Source: Paracoccaceae bacterium
GTDB taxonomy: Bacteria; Pseudomonadota; Alphaproteobacteria; Rhodobacterales; Rhodobacteraceae
Assembly (NCBI GenBank): GCA_027489355.1
Contig: JAIXZY010000022.1
Coordinates: 1 to 60,195, forward strand
DNA length: 60,195 nucleotides
Direction: 5' to 3'
Numbering within the stretch: the stretch's first letter is position 1; every line of letters starts with the position of its first letter. Below, one piece after another: positions 1 to 9,136 of this stretch. The notes under the pieces are model-generated. The model searched no databases and was not told the DNA's origin. It saw only the letters and a list, made by a program, of their open reading frames with translations. A program made the translations under genes and the position numbers.

Positions 1-403
<403 letters not shown>

Positions 404-672
404 AGTTGACTTCTGACCTAAGCATGACGGTCCGAAGACCGTCTGGCATTAGTTCTACGTATTCTTGACGAGATCCCACGTTCGCCGATCCGAAGATCGG
501 CTACATGGTATGTCTTTTCAAAAAGACCGCAGTTGTCAGTGTCGAGACGGTTCCGAAGAACCATCGCTAGGACACCGCCGCCTGCGTTTCTCTTTCCAGA
601 TCAACGATTTCAAAGACCGTGCCGGAAGATTTCCGACCCACCGTACAATGCCCGGCGGCGGCGAGAGGCGGC
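404..672 (-). promoter_or_regulatory. rRNA operon leader with boxA-like element and UUCG hairpins
   Basis: This stretch lies between the nearer rrn promoter and the 16S 5' end. Three perfect hairpins, each with a UUCG loop on the minus strand, are visible at 426-443 (7-bp stem), 484-501 (7-bp stem) and 549-562 (5-bp stem). A boxA-like GGTCTTTGA sits at 610-618, as expected for Nus-factor antitermination of rRNA transcription. I see no protein gene here; the open frames crossing it look like chance frames in GC-rich DNA. Confidence 0.6.
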
Positions 673-701
673 GATTTAGTCGCCCCGGATTTTCGTGTCA
701 A
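673..701 (-). promoter_or_regulatory. rrn promoter, proximal
   Basis: On the minus strand TTGACA (696-701) is followed after exactly 17 bases by TAAATC (673-678), a strong housekeeping-sigma promoter pointing into the 16S gene. The -10 box matches the relaxed alphaproteobacterial form. Transcription would start about 265 bases upstream of mature 16S RNA. Confidence 0.7.
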
Positions 702-777
702 GCGTTCAGTTCCGAAGAGCCGAACTCTTTTGCCCTGCTCGACCGGCGGGCGAACCCGGGGGTCAGTGGGAGCGGCG

Positions 778-806
778 TCTCTAAGGAGGGCCGGTCCGGG
801 CGTCAA
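778..806 (-). promoter_or_regulatory. rrn promoter, distal
   Basis: A second candidate on the same strand: TTGACG (801-806), 17-base spacer, TAGAGA (778-783). Tandem promoters are usual for rRNA operons. The -10 box is weaker than at the proximal promoter. The remaining DNA up to the CBS gene (807-1086) shows nothing else I can name. Confidence 0.5.
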
Positions 807-1086
807 CCGAAACTTCAGATTTTGCGGTTCAGCTTCACCGTGGCGAAACAGGACCGCAAAAGGTCTCGGCGGGGGCAGTTACCCAACCCCGCAGGGACGA
901 TCTGACGATTCGATCGAAGGCGCGGAAACTAGTCGAAACCTGCGGAGGTGGCAAGCGCATAATCGGCGCTGCGTCGCTTCGCGTCCGGCCCGTCTCCGAG
1001 CGAGGCGCGGATATAGGCGGCGGCTCGGGCCGCTGCAAGCCGATTCCGCGCTGGTCGCGGACTTTCTCCGGAAGAGCCGTCGCCGA

Positions 1087-1515
1087 TCAGCCGGCGGCTA
1101 TATAGGTGCGCAGACTTTCGGCTTCTCGCGTCGCTTCATCGATCTGGCATTTCACCACGTCACCGATCGAGATCACGCCGGTCAGCCGCCCCTCGGCCAG
1201 GACAGGCAGGTGGCGGATTCGTCGATCCGTCATCCGTGCCATCAACTCGGCGACCGTGTCGGCCGGGCCGGCGAAGACGACATCTCCGCTCATATGCGCC
1301 GACACGGGCTGCGAAAGGGTGTCGCCGCCCCCTCGGGCGATGGCCCTCACGACATCACGTTCGGAGATGACGCCGACGACTTGGTCGCCCGCGCACACGA
1401 TCAGCGCGCCCACCCGATGCGCGTCGAGTTCGGCGCAGACCTCGGCCAAGGTCAACTCGGGCGCGATCGAAAAGACGTCGCCGCCCTTTTGTTTCAGAAT
1501 CTCGGCAACGAGCAT
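1087..1515 (-). CDS. CBS domain-pair protein
   Basis: A 142-residue protein made almost wholly of two CBS repeats (about residues 12-60 and 75-128), each ending in the typical G-V-I-S-x-x-D-V-V turn (GVISERDVVRA and GVISIGDVVKC). Such stand-alone Bateman modules bind adenosine nucleotides and act as regulatory or energy-sensing subunits; the partner cannot be read from the sequence. The ATG start is supported by GGGAG seven bases upstream. It follows the rhomboid gene on the same strand after about 60 bases, and the rrn leader follows it. Cytoplasmic, since no signal peptide is seen. Confidence 0.85.
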   Translation of the reverse strand: MLVAEILKQKGGDVFSIAPELTLAEVCAELDAHRVGALIVCAGDQVVGVISERDVVRAIARGGGDTLSQPVSAHMSGDVVFAGPADTVAELMARMTDRRIRHLPVLAEGRLTGVISIGDVVKCQIDEATREAESLRTYIAAG

Positions 1516-1574
1516 GTGAAGTCTCCCTTCAGGTCATGGCCGTGGGCCAGCGCCCGGCCGCGGTCGGGAGCCGC

Positions 1575-2249
1575 TCAGATAAGATTGTCGCTCAGACGCG
1601 TCTGCGGCGCAATGCGGGGCGGAAACAGCCTGCCGATCGGTCCGATGGCGAGAATGCCGACGAGGAAGCCGGCAGCGTGCGCCTCCCACGCTATGCGCGC
1701 GCCCAGACCTGCGGCGGACAGACCGATGACTCCGACCACCAGGTTCAAACCCATCCACACCGCCGCCATAGACAGGACGCGCCGGTCCAGCAGTCGCAGC
1801 ACCTGCCCTCGGCCCATCAGCCGGGTGGACGCGCCGATCAGGCCGAACACGGCACCCGACGCCCCGACCACGGGGTCCGCGCCGGAGGGATTCAGCAGGA
1901 CATAGCCCAGAGCCGACAGCGCGCCGCACGCCATATAGAAGGCAAGGTAGACGGCCGCGCCGCCCGTGCCGCGCATCAACCGCGCCACCGGCGTGCCGAA
2001 AGCCAGGGCGCCGACCGCATTCATGCCGGCATGGGTCCAGTCGGCATGGAGGAACATCGATGTAAACAGGCCGGTCCACTGCCCGTCCATCACCGCCCGT
2101 GGAAAAAGGGCAAGGCCGAAGCCCTGATCATGCAGGCGCTGCTGCAGGAAGAACAGGGCCGGTATGGACAACGCCACCAGCACAGCGATTCCCGGCGCCC
2201 GAAAGGCCGGCTCGCGACTGGCCCGGGCTGGGAGCGGGTCTTCGGTCAT
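1575..2249 (-). CDS. Rhomboid family intramembrane serine protease
   Basis: A 224-residue integral membrane protein with about six hydrophobic segments. The catalytic serine lies in G-A-S-G (Ser131) and the partner histidine in E-A-H-A-A-G-F (His191); the supporting H-x-x-x-N motif is at His73/Asn77. Rhomboids cleave transmembrane segments of other proteins; the substrate here is unknown. I chose ATG 2249 because GAGG lies five bases upstream; an in-frame GTG at 2264 would add five residues and has no such site. Divergent from hfaA, with which it shares a short intergenic region. Confidence 0.88.
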   Translation of the reverse strand: MTEDPLPARASREPAFRAPGIAVLVALSIPALFFLQQRLHDQGFGLALFPRAVMDGQWTGLFTSMFLHADWTHAGMNAVGALAFGTPVARLMRGTGGAAVYLAFYMACGALSALGYVLLNPSGADPVVGASGAVFGLIGASTRLMGRGQVLRLLDRRVLSMAAVWMGLNLVVGVIGLSAAGLGARIAWEAHAAGFLVGILAIGPIGRLFPPRIAPQTRLSDNLI

Positions 2250-2320
2250 CGATTCCTCAAACACGCGGCCGGTCGATCCGGATTCGCCATCAAGCCGTTA
2301 TTAATGTCCGCATCCCATTT

Positions 2321-2335
2321 TGGCACGTGAGTTGC
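2321..2335 (+). promoter_or_regulatory. Sigma-54 promoter of hfaABD
   Basis: TGGCAC (2321-2326), five bases, then TTGC (2332-2335) matches the RpoN -24/-12 consensus, with correct spacing between the GG and GC doublets. It points at hfaA, whose ATG is 42 bases downstream. A sigma-54 promoter needs an enhancer-binding activator, which would tie holdfast-anchor synthesis to the polar/flagellar programme (for example FlbD, encoded at 24.9-26.3 kb; inference). Confidence 0.75.
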
Positions 2336-2376
2336 TTGTCCCCTGTCGGGGCGAACGTCACGCGTGGAGCGTTGCG

Positions 2377-2802
2377 ATGAAGTGGACATTGGCTGCCGGG
2401 GCGACGTTCATTCTCCTGGCCCTTCCGGCCGCCGCCGAGGCGCAGTCGGTCGGCGCGTCGGGCACAGGACAGTTTCAGGCCGGCTACGGCGGGTCCCGCT
2501 ATACGACTTCGCGGGCCCAGACCGGCTCCACCCGCGACGCCAACCATAACCGCCTGGTGGTCAACGGGCTGATCCAGACCGGGGTCGGGTCCTATTCCCG
2601 TTCCACCGGAGCCTCGGCGGCCAGTGTCTTCGGCGAAGGGTCGGACGGCCGCTCCACGATCGGCGGCGCAACAGCCATCGGCAACAACCTGAACGTCGTC
2701 GTCCAGGGCAATAACAACACCGTGGTGGTCACCTCCACCCAGACGAACACCGGCAACGTCACAGCCAGAACGTCGCTGAACGGGACGCTGAACCTGCCAT
2801 GA
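2377..2802 (+). CDS. hfaA: Holdfast anchor protein HfaA
   Basis: A 141-residue exported protein with a signal peptide of about 22 residues ending A-E-A-Q. The mature part is rich in Gly, Ser, Thr, Asn and Gln, with short beta-type runs such as NNLNVVVQGNNNTVVVTSTQ, the composition of curli-like (CsgA-type) surface fibres. In Caulobacter HfaA, HfaB and HfaD fix the holdfast adhesin to the stalk-pole envelope. Identification rests on composition plus the conserved order with a CsgG-like lipoprotein next. The ATG at 2377 begins the signal peptide; upstream in-frame starts give a non-hydrophobic extension. Its stop overlaps the hfaB start (ATGA). Confidence 0.8.
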   Translation: MKWTLAAGATFILLALPAAAEAQSVGASGTGQFQAGYGGSRYTTSRAQTGSTRDANHNRLVVNGLIQTGVGSYSRSTGASAASVFGEGSDGRSTIGGATAIGNNLNVVVQGNNNTVVVTSTQTNTGNVTARTSLNGTLNLP

Positions 2803-3806
2803 CCCCCACCCTGCGCCGCCTGCGCGTGATCGGCTCGATCGGCGCCGCGACCGCCCTGCTGGGCGGCTGCATCGCGCCTGTGGCCGGCGGTGACGGCCGC
2901 TATGCCGACCCCATAGGCAATGCGCCGGTGACGGCCAATCCGACGCCCTATTCCGTCGCCCTGTACTGCCTCGCCGACTATGCCCGGCGCTACAACCTGC
3001 CGTCGCCACGCATGGCGATCGGCCGGATCAGCGACTACACCGGGACGGTCTCGGCAGATGGCGGACGCCAGATTACCGGCGGCGCGTCGCTCATGGCCTA
3101 TTCGGCCCTGGCCAAGTCCGGCGCCCAGATCGTGGAACGCTACGACACCTCGGTGTCGGAGCTGGAGCTGCGTTACGCCAACAACAAGCTGATCGGCGAT
3201 CCGGGGCGGGAGGGCGAGGACGTTGCCTATCGCCAGATCCTGGCCGGCCAGGTGCCGGGCTCCGACTTCTACATCATCGGCGGCATCACCGAGGTGAACT
3301 ACAACATCCGCTCGGCGGGATGGGACATATCGGGCGGCGAGGCGGACACCTCGACCCCGCTGTCGGGCACCTTTGCCGGCCGCTACTACGTGATGAACGT
3401 CGCCATCGACCTGAGAGTGGTCCAGACCACCACGCTGGAGATCGTCGACGTCGTTTCCTACCAGAAGCAGATCATCGGCCGCGAGATCTCGGCCGGCGTG
3501 TTCGACTTCCTGAACGGCAATGTCTTCGACATCTCGGCGGGCGAAGGCGGGTTCGAACCGGTCCAGCTCGCCGTCCGCGCCCTCGTGGAGCGCTCGATGG
3601 TTGAGATCATGGCCAATCTGTACGGCGCGCCGGGTCCGGAGATCTGCCTCGACACCAATAACGAGCTGCTGCGCGACACCTATGGGCCCACGGGGGGCTA
3701 CTACCCGGCCTACCCCAACACGGAAACCAACAATGGACAGACTCGCGCTGATCCGTCTCGCTGGCATGATCGCCGCGACGGCGACGTGCGCCGCAGCCGC
3801 TACTGA
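2799..3806 (+). CDS. hfaB: Holdfast anchor secretion lipoprotein HfaB (CsgG-like)
   Basis: A 335-residue lipoprotein with a clear lipobox, L-L-G-G-C (Cys24). The body resembles CsgG, the outer-membrane pore for curli subunits: an N-terminal region with RISDYTG, then YIIGGITEVNYN and a beta-rich part giving IDLRVVQTTTLEIVDVVSYQK. In Caulobacter HfaB is needed for stability and export of HfaA and HfaD. It overlaps hfaA by four bases (ATGA) and hfaD by 74 bases. The last 25 or so residues lie in that overlap and are basic and low in complexity. Confidence 0.85.
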   Translation: MTPTLRRLRVIGSIGAATALLGGCIAPVAGGDGRYADPIGNAPVTANPTPYSVALYCLADYARRYNLPSPRMAIGRISDYTGTVSADGGRQITGGASLMAYSALAKSGAQIVERYDTSVSELELRYANNKLIGDPGREGEDVAYRQILAGQVPGSDFYIIGGITEVNYNIRSAGWDISGGEADTSTPLSGTFAGRYYVMNVAIDLRVVQTTTLEIVDVVSYQKQIIGREISAGVFDFLNGNVFDISAGEGGFEPVQLAVRALVERSMVEIMANLYGAPGPEICLDTNNELLRDTYGPTGGYYPAYPNTETNNGQTRADPSRWHDRRDGDVRRSRY

Positions 3807-4983
3807 GGCCGCGGCGCAGGATCCGGGCGAAGGGATCGTCCTGAACGAACAGCTCCAGCTGGGCGACGTCTTCGCCGGCCAGACGCTGGACGTGGTTGAC
3901 GCCGACGACCAGGTGACCGTGTCCACCTCTGCCGTCGGCAACAGCCTGTCGGGCGCCGTGGAGACCGGCCATATCGAGGTCCGCTCCACCCAGACGCTGC
4001 AGGGCAATGTGCGGGCGACCACCGACCTGACCCTGGGCGGCGACACCGATGGCGTCGTCACCGCCACCACCCAGGCGAACGGCAACTACATCGCCGGCGG
4101 GGCCTATGGCGGCGACCTGACGATGGACTCGACCCAGAGCGTCGGCGACGTCCGCATCGAGGCGATCTCCAACCTGCCCGGCGGCACGGCGCGGCTGATC
4201 GGCGGCGCGGGCATAGAGACGGCGGCCGCGGCCAACGTCGCCGCCCTGGCCGCCCGCGACGGCCACATCGACGGCACGCTGCGGCAGGACTCGGCGGCCA
4301 TGGTCTTCTCGTCCAACTACGGCGCGGTGCAGTACGCGCCGGGCACGACCACTTTTTCCAGCCAGGCCCTGGGCAACGTCGTCTCCTATAACGGTACGGC
4401 CCCGGCCAGCCAGGACCTGCGCCTCGAACAGCGCAACACAGGCCCCCTCGTCCAGGCCGGCACCAGCGCCAACGCCGGCAACGGCTGGGATCTGGCCGGT
4501 CGCGCCCGCGCCGGCGGAAACCAGGGCGTGTTCGCCAACCAGGGCGGATCGTCCGTGGTTGAAGCGCAGCAGGACAACGCGGCCCGTGTCTGGGCCGAGT
4601 CCATCGTCACCAGCTACGACTTCGGCCGCGCCACCAGCCATGCCCAGGCGTCGGGCAACACCCTGTCGGTTGGCAATGAGGACATCTACGTCCGCATCGA
4701 CAATGCCCAGTTCAACTCCGGCGGAGTCCAGGCCGACGCCAGCTTCGCCGGCGCCTATGGCTATGACGCCTACGTCGGGGCCGACGCGGTCGGCAACAGC
4801 GTCACCGGCTTCGCCTGTGCGGAGTGCGGCGCGACGCTCGAGGCCGAAAACAGCCAAACCAACAGCGGCAACGTCTCGGCCACCGCCCGCACCACCGTCG
4901 GCGGGGACGGCCGTGCGGTGATCACCGGGGCGAACGCCACGGGCAATGCCGCCAGCTTCTATGTGACCCGGCCTTCCCATTAA
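3733..4983 (+). CDS. hfaD: Holdfast anchor surface protein HfaD
   Basis: A 416-residue exported protein with a signal peptide of about 28 residues (ends A-A-A-Q). The mature part is a string of beta-type repeats rich in Gly, Ala, Asn, Thr and Val, often with Q(T/S)-x(2-4)-G-N followed by alternating hydrophobics, like a fibrous adhesin. In Caulobacter HfaD is an outer-surface member of the holdfast anchor. One C-A-E-C motif near residue 360 could form a disulfide. ATG 3733 was chosen because it opens the signal peptide; the frame is open further upstream but only as an alternate frame of hfaB. Last gene of the operon. Confidence 0.82.
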   Translation: MDRLALIRLAGMIAATATCAAAATEAAAQDPGEGIVLNEQLQLGDVFAGQTLDVVDADDQVTVSTSAVGNSLSGAVETGHIEVRSTQTLQGNVRATTDLTLGGDTDGVVTATTQANGNYIAGGAYGGDLTMDSTQSVGDVRIEAISNLPGGTARLIGGAGIETAAAANVAALAARDGHIDGTLRQDSAAMVFSSNYGAVQYAPGTTTFSSQALGNVVSYNGTAPASQDLRLEQRNTGPLVQAGTSANAGNGWDLAGRARAGGNQGVFANQGGSSVVEAQQDNAARVWAESIVTSYDFGRATSHAQASGNTLSVGNEDIYVRIDNAQFNSGGVQADASFAGAYGYDAYVGADAVGNSVTGFACAECGATLEAENSQTNSGNVSATARTTVGGDGRAVITGANATGNAASFYVTRPSH

Positions 4984-5104
4984 ATAACGGTCATTTAACT
5001 TGTGGCGGAGGGCCGTGACAGGCAGCGTGCGGCGTCCTGCGCGCTTGCGTCAGGCCTGATCCTGGCCGACCGAAGGCCGCCGTCCCAGCCGGAGACCTCC
5101 TGTC

Positions 5105-7999
5105 ATGACCTCCCCCCGCCGATTGCTTCTGCTCGCCGTCTCGTCGATCGCGCTCGTCGCCGCCCTGCCCGCCCATGTGATGGCCCAGGACGCGGCCCCG
5201 GCCGTAGCCGCCGCGCCGGCCGGCGTCGCCCCTTCTGACCCCTGGCCCCAGGCCGCCAGCGACGTGCCGGCCGATCAGTCGGTCCGCTTCGGCCAGCTGC
5301 CGAACGGTCTGCGCTATGCGATCATGCGCAATGCCACGCCGCCGGGGCAGGCCTCGATCCGGGTTCGCATCGACGCCGGCTCCACCATGGAACGCGAGGA
5401 CCAGCTCGGGCTGGCCCACTTCATGGAGCACATGGCCTTCAACGGCTCGACCGAGGTGCCGGAGGGCGAGCTGACCCAGAGGCTGGAGCGTCTGGGCCTG
5501 GCCTTCGGCGCCGACACCAACGCCTACACGAGCTTTGACGAGACGGTCTATCAGCTGGACCTGCCGCGCACCGACGACGTCACGGTGGACGAGTCCCTCT
5601 TCATCATTCGCCAGATGGTCGGAGAGGCCCTGCTGGAGACGGCCGCCATCGATCGCGAGCGCGGCATCATCCTGTCGGAGGAGCGCACGCGCGCCAGCCC
5701 GGGCCTGCGGTCCCTGATGGCCCAGCTCGACTTCCTGATGCCCGGCCAGCTGGTGCCTGACCGGATGCCCATCGGCGACACCTCCGTCCTGGCCAATGCG
5801 CCGCGCGAACGGTTCGTGGAATTCTATGAAGCCTACTACCGGCCTGAGCGCGCGACCGTGATCGTGGTCGGCGACTTCGACGTCGACGCCATGGAAGCCA
5901 AGGTGGTCGAGACCTTCGGCGACTGGACCAATCCCGCTGCGAATGGCCCCGATCCCGACCTGGGGACGGTTCAGCCGCGCGGCCGGGAGGCGGGTCTCTA
6001 CGTCGAGGCCGGGCTTTCGCCCAGTATCCAGATCGCCTGGCTCTCGGCGCCCGACGAGCGGCCCGACACCCTGGCCAGACGCCGCGAGAATGTGGTGCGG
6101 GCCTTGGGCTTGCGGGTCCTGAACCGACGCCTGGGCATCATCGGGCGCGGCGCAGAGCCGCCCTTCATCGGTGCCTCCTCTGATCGGTCCAACGTGTTCG
6201 GCAGCGTGCTGGTGGCTGGCATTTCAGCCTCCTACCAGGGCGACGCCTGGCAGCCGGCGCTGGCCGCCATCGAGCAGGAGACCCGCCGCATCACCCGGTT
6301 CGGCGTCACCCAGGCCGAGCTGGACCGTGAGATCGTGGAGTGGCGCGCGGACCTGACCAACGCCGTTTCGGGCGCCGCCACGCGGCGGACCCCGGCACTT
6401 GCCGGGGGCATCGTCGCGGCCGTCAACGACGATCGGGTCTTCGTCTCGCCCCAGACGGACCAGGCCATCGCCGAGGCGGTCTTCGCCGACGTGACGGCCG
6501 AAGAGGTCAACGCGGCGCTCAAGACCACCTTCACCGGCGGCGGGCCCCTCGTCTTCCTGACGGGCCCCGAGGCTGTCGAGGGCGGCGAAGAGGCCCTGCT
6601 GGCCGCCTTGACGGCATCCGAGGCCGTGCCGGTCACGGCACCGGAGGCCGCCACGGTTCTGGCCTGGGACTATGACGACTTCGGTCCCCTGGGTCAGGTG
6701 GTCGAGCGGACCGTGGTCGAGGACATCGGCACGACCTTCGTCACCTTCGGGAACGGCGTGCGCCTGACCATCAAGCCCACCGAGTTCCGCGATGACCAGA
6801 TCCTTGTGTCGGCCCGCATCGGCCAGGGCCTTCTGGAACTGCCCACAGACCGCGCCCTGCCCATGCTCGCGCTGGGACCCGTCTTCTCCGAGGGCGGCCT
6901 GGGTCGTCTGACCGCCCAGCAGGTGGAAGAGGTCCTGTCCGGCAAGACCTACCGCGCCGGTCTGGCGGCCGGCGAGGACGCCTTCATCATGTCGGGTGCC
7001 ACCAAGCCTGACGACCTGCTCGTCCAGATGCAGGTCCTGACCGCCTATGTGGTCGATCCCGGCTGGCGTCCCGAGCCGTTCGAGCGCACGCGTGCCCAGT
7101 TCCGTCAGGTCCTGCCGACCCTCGACGCCACCACCCAGGGCAAGTTTGCGCTCGAGGCGACCGGGCGGCTGCGCTCCGGCGACCCGCGCTTCGGGATCCC
7201 CAGCGTCCAGGACCTCGACACCTGGACCATCGACGACCTGAGGTCGGCGGTCGGCCCGGCCCTCGCGTCCGGTCCGATCGAGATCATCATCGTGGGCGAT
7301 GTGGACGTGGATGCCGCCATCCAGTCGGTGGCCGCCACCTTTGGTGCCCTGCCGCCCCGCGCCTCAGCGACCCCGATCACCGGAGCCGCCACTGTCTCGC
7401 GCTTCCCGGCCGCAACGCCGGAGCCGCTGGACTTCAAGCATGGCGGTCGCCCGGACCAGGCCCTGGGCTTCGTCGCCTGGCCGACGGTCGACAACTTCTC
7501 GGACGTCCGCGAGGCCCGGGTGGTGCGTCTCGTGACCGAGATCCTGCGACTTCGCCTGATCGCTGAACTGCGTGAAGGCCAGGCCGTGACCTATTCCCCG
7601 CAGGTCGGCTCCCAGGCCTCCACGGTGTTCGAGGACTATGGCTTCGTCTCGGCCGCCATCGAGGCGCCGCCCGAGAAGCTGTCGGGCTTCTTCGCCGACG
7701 TGGACCGGATCGCCGCCTCGATCGGAGCGGAGCCGATCACCCCCGACGAGCTGGAACGGGCGCGTCTGCCCCGACTGGAGGCCCTGCGCCGCTCCCAGAC
7801 CACCAATGAGTTCTGGCTGAGCGAGCTGGCCGAGGCCCAGACCGACGCCAACCGCCTGCCGGCCCTGCGCTCGGCGGTGTCGGAACTGGAGTCGATCACG
7901 GTGGAAGAAGTCCAGGCCGCCGCTGCCCGCTATCTGCAGCCCGGCCGCGCCTACCGCATCACGGTAACCCCGCGCGCCGCGGCCCCCGCCGCGGAGTGA
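5105..7999 (+). CDS. Exported M16 family zinc metallopeptidase
   Basis: A 964-residue protein with signal peptide (about residues 1-28, ending V-M-A-Q). The inverted zinc motif H-F-M-E-H (His105-His109) in the first M16 domain is intact, with the downstream Glu-rich helix near RERGIILSEE as third ligand region. The chain holds two M16 halves; the C-terminal one lacks the motif, as is usual in pitrilysin/insulinase-type enzymes. A periplasmic role in degrading peptides or processing exported proteins is likely. It starts 121 bases after hfaD, a gap without an obvious gene, and may have its own promoter. It ends at a shared bidirectional terminator. Confidence 0.92.
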   Translation: MTSPRRLLLLAVSSIALVAALPAHVMAQDAAPAVAAAPAGVAPSDPWPQAASDVPADQSVRFGQLPNGLRYAIMRNATPPGQASIRVRIDAGSTMEREDQLGLAHFMEHMAFNGSTEVPEGELTQRLERLGLAFGADTNAYTSFDETVYQLDLPRTDDVTVDESLFIIRQMVGEALLETAAIDRERGIILSEERTRASPGLRSLMAQLDFLMPGQLVPDRMPIGDTSVLANAPRERFVEFYEAYYRPERATVIVVGDFDVDAMEAKVVETFGDWTNPAANGPDPDLGTVQPRGREAGLYVEAGLSPSIQIAWLSAPDERPDTLARRRENVVRALGLRVLNRRLGIIGRGAEPPFIGASSDRSNVFGSVLVAGISASYQGDAWQPALAAIEQETRRITRFGVTQAELDREIVEWRADLTNAVSGAATRRTPALAGGIVAAVNDDRVFVSPQTDQAIAEAVFADVTAEEVNAALKTTFTGGGPLVFLTGPEAVEGGEEALLAALTASEAVPVTAPEAATVLAWDYDDFGPLGQVVERTVVEDIGTTFVTFGNGVRLTIKPTEFRDDQILVSARIGQGLLELPTDRALPMLALGPVFSEGGLGRLTAQQVEEVLSGKTYRAGLAAGEDAFIMSGATKPDDLLVQMQVLTAYVVDPGWRPEPFERTRAQFRQVLPTLDATTQGKFALEATGRLRSGDPRFGIPSVQDLDTWTIDDLRSAVGPALASGPIEIIIVGDVDVDAAIQSVAATFGALPPRASATPITGAATVSRFPAATPEPLDFKHGGRPDQALGFVAWPTVDNFSDVREARVVRLVTEILRLRLIAELREGQAVTYSPQVGSQASTVFEDYGFVSAAIEAPPEKLSGFFADVDRIAASIGAEPITPDELERARLPRLEALRRSQTTNEFWLSELAEAQTDANRLPALRSAVSELESITVEEVQAAAARYLQPGRAYRITVTPRAAAPAAE

Positions 8000-8006
8000 C
8001 AAAAAA

Positions 8007-8032
8007 GGCCCCGGCACCTTCGTGCCGGGGCC
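8007..8032. terminator. Bidirectional intrinsic terminator
   Basis: A perfect 11-bp stem (8007-8017 with 8022-8032) and a four-base loop lie eight bases after the M16 stop codon. Six A residues at 8001-8006 form a U-tract when read on the minus strand, so it ends the leftward proline-rich gene best; on the plus strand the trailing T-content is poor, but the hairpin still follows the M16 gene closely. Confidence 0.8.
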
Positions 8033-8111
8033 AGTCTCTCTCAGGAGCGTCGACGGATCGACGAGCCCGCAATCTGCCCGGTCGCGCCTGACGCGCGGCT
8101 GAACGCCGTTG

Positions 8112-8993
8112 TCAGAACACCCGACCGCCGACGCCGCCGTCCAGGGTGATGGCGCCGCTGGAGATGGCCAGGCCTTCGACCTCGACGACCTCCTCGCGGT
8201 ACTCGGTGTAAACCTCCTCGGACCACATGGTCAGAACCTTCACACCCACGCCGTAGCGCCGCAGCAGTGACCGCTCATTGCAATCACGCTCGGGCTTCTG
8301 GGGGCGGCATTCCACAATCCCACCATGGCCGTGCCACAGGGAATCGCCCTTGCGACACAGGGTGGTCTCGCCGGTCTCGAACCGCTCGTGCCCTTCCCAG
8401 TCGGCGATGGTGATCTGCAGATAGGTGCCGGCCACGCAGCGGAACAGTTCGCCTTCATAGTCCTCCCAGACATCGCGGTCCGGGCGCACCTGGGCGGCCG
8501 GATGCGGCGATCCCCGATCGTCCAGGCAGAAGGCGCGGATCACGACCTTACGGCTGACGCGGCGACGCGACTCAAAAGGCACGCGGATCGTCTGGCGCAT
8601 CAGACCGCCACTGACGTTCAGGCCCTGGATCGTGGTCGGATAGGGCTGTTCGACGTTGATGTAGGCCCCCCCGCCGCCGGCCACGATGACTGTCGCGCCG
8701 CTGCGCGCTGAGGAACCGGCCGACGCGTTAGAGTTGGCATTGGCGTTGACGTTCACATTGACGTTGATGTTGCCATAGTCCCCGCCTCCCGGCGGATGGG
8801 GCGGCGGCGGCCGGTCGCAACAGGGCGTGGGCGGCGGCGGCGGGGGAGGCGGCGGCGGCGGCGGCTCGCAGCAGGGCGGCGGCGGCGGCGGCGGACAGAC
8901 CGGCCCGCACTGCGCCTGCGCCTCCTCGGCGAAGGCCGTCAGAACGAGGAAGCCCAATACGCCAGGCAGCCAGGTGATCGTGCGCAACCGCAT
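8112..8993 (-). CDS. Exported proline-rich protein of unknown function
   Basis: A 293-residue protein with signal peptide (to about A-Q-A-Q). The mature N-terminus has Cys-Pro clusters with three blocks of 7-12 consecutive prolines, each bounded by C-C or P-C-C, then a short Asn/Val then Asn/Ala alternation (about residues 75-90) and a Gly-rich link. The C-terminal 170 residues are an ordinary globular-looking domain with five or more cysteines (AFCLDDRG, LFRCVAG, TTLCRKGD, VECRP, RDCNE). I recognise no catalytic motif. The start is set by GGAGG at 9000-9004, six bases before ATG 8993; an upstream frame is open but lacks support. Possibly a cell-wall or surface protein; unsure. Confidence 0.7.
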   Translation of the reverse strand: MRLRTITWLPGVLGFLVLTAFAEEAQAQCGPVCPPPPPPPCCEPPPPPPPPPPPPTPCCDRPPPPHPPGGGDYGNINVNVNVNANANSNASAGSSARSGATVIVAGGGGAYINVEQPYPTTIQGLNVSGGLMRQTIRVPFESRRRVSRKVVIRAFCLDDRGSPHPAAQVRPDRDVWEDYEGELFRCVAGTYLQITIADWEGHERFETGETTLCRKGDSLWHGHGGIVECRPQKPERDCNERSLLRRYGVGVKVLTMWSEEVYTEYREEVVEVEGLAISSGAITLDGGVGGRVF

Positions 8994-9136
8994 GGGTCGC
9001 CTCCACTCAGTCGACATCGGCCCCGTGCCAGCAAGATTCGGGCCGCTTCAGCCCGCGATAGGGCCCCAACACCCCTTTCGATTCCGTTTCCAGCCCCGGC
9101 CCCGACCTTGCGGCGCAGGGCGTGGAGGCCGGGTTC

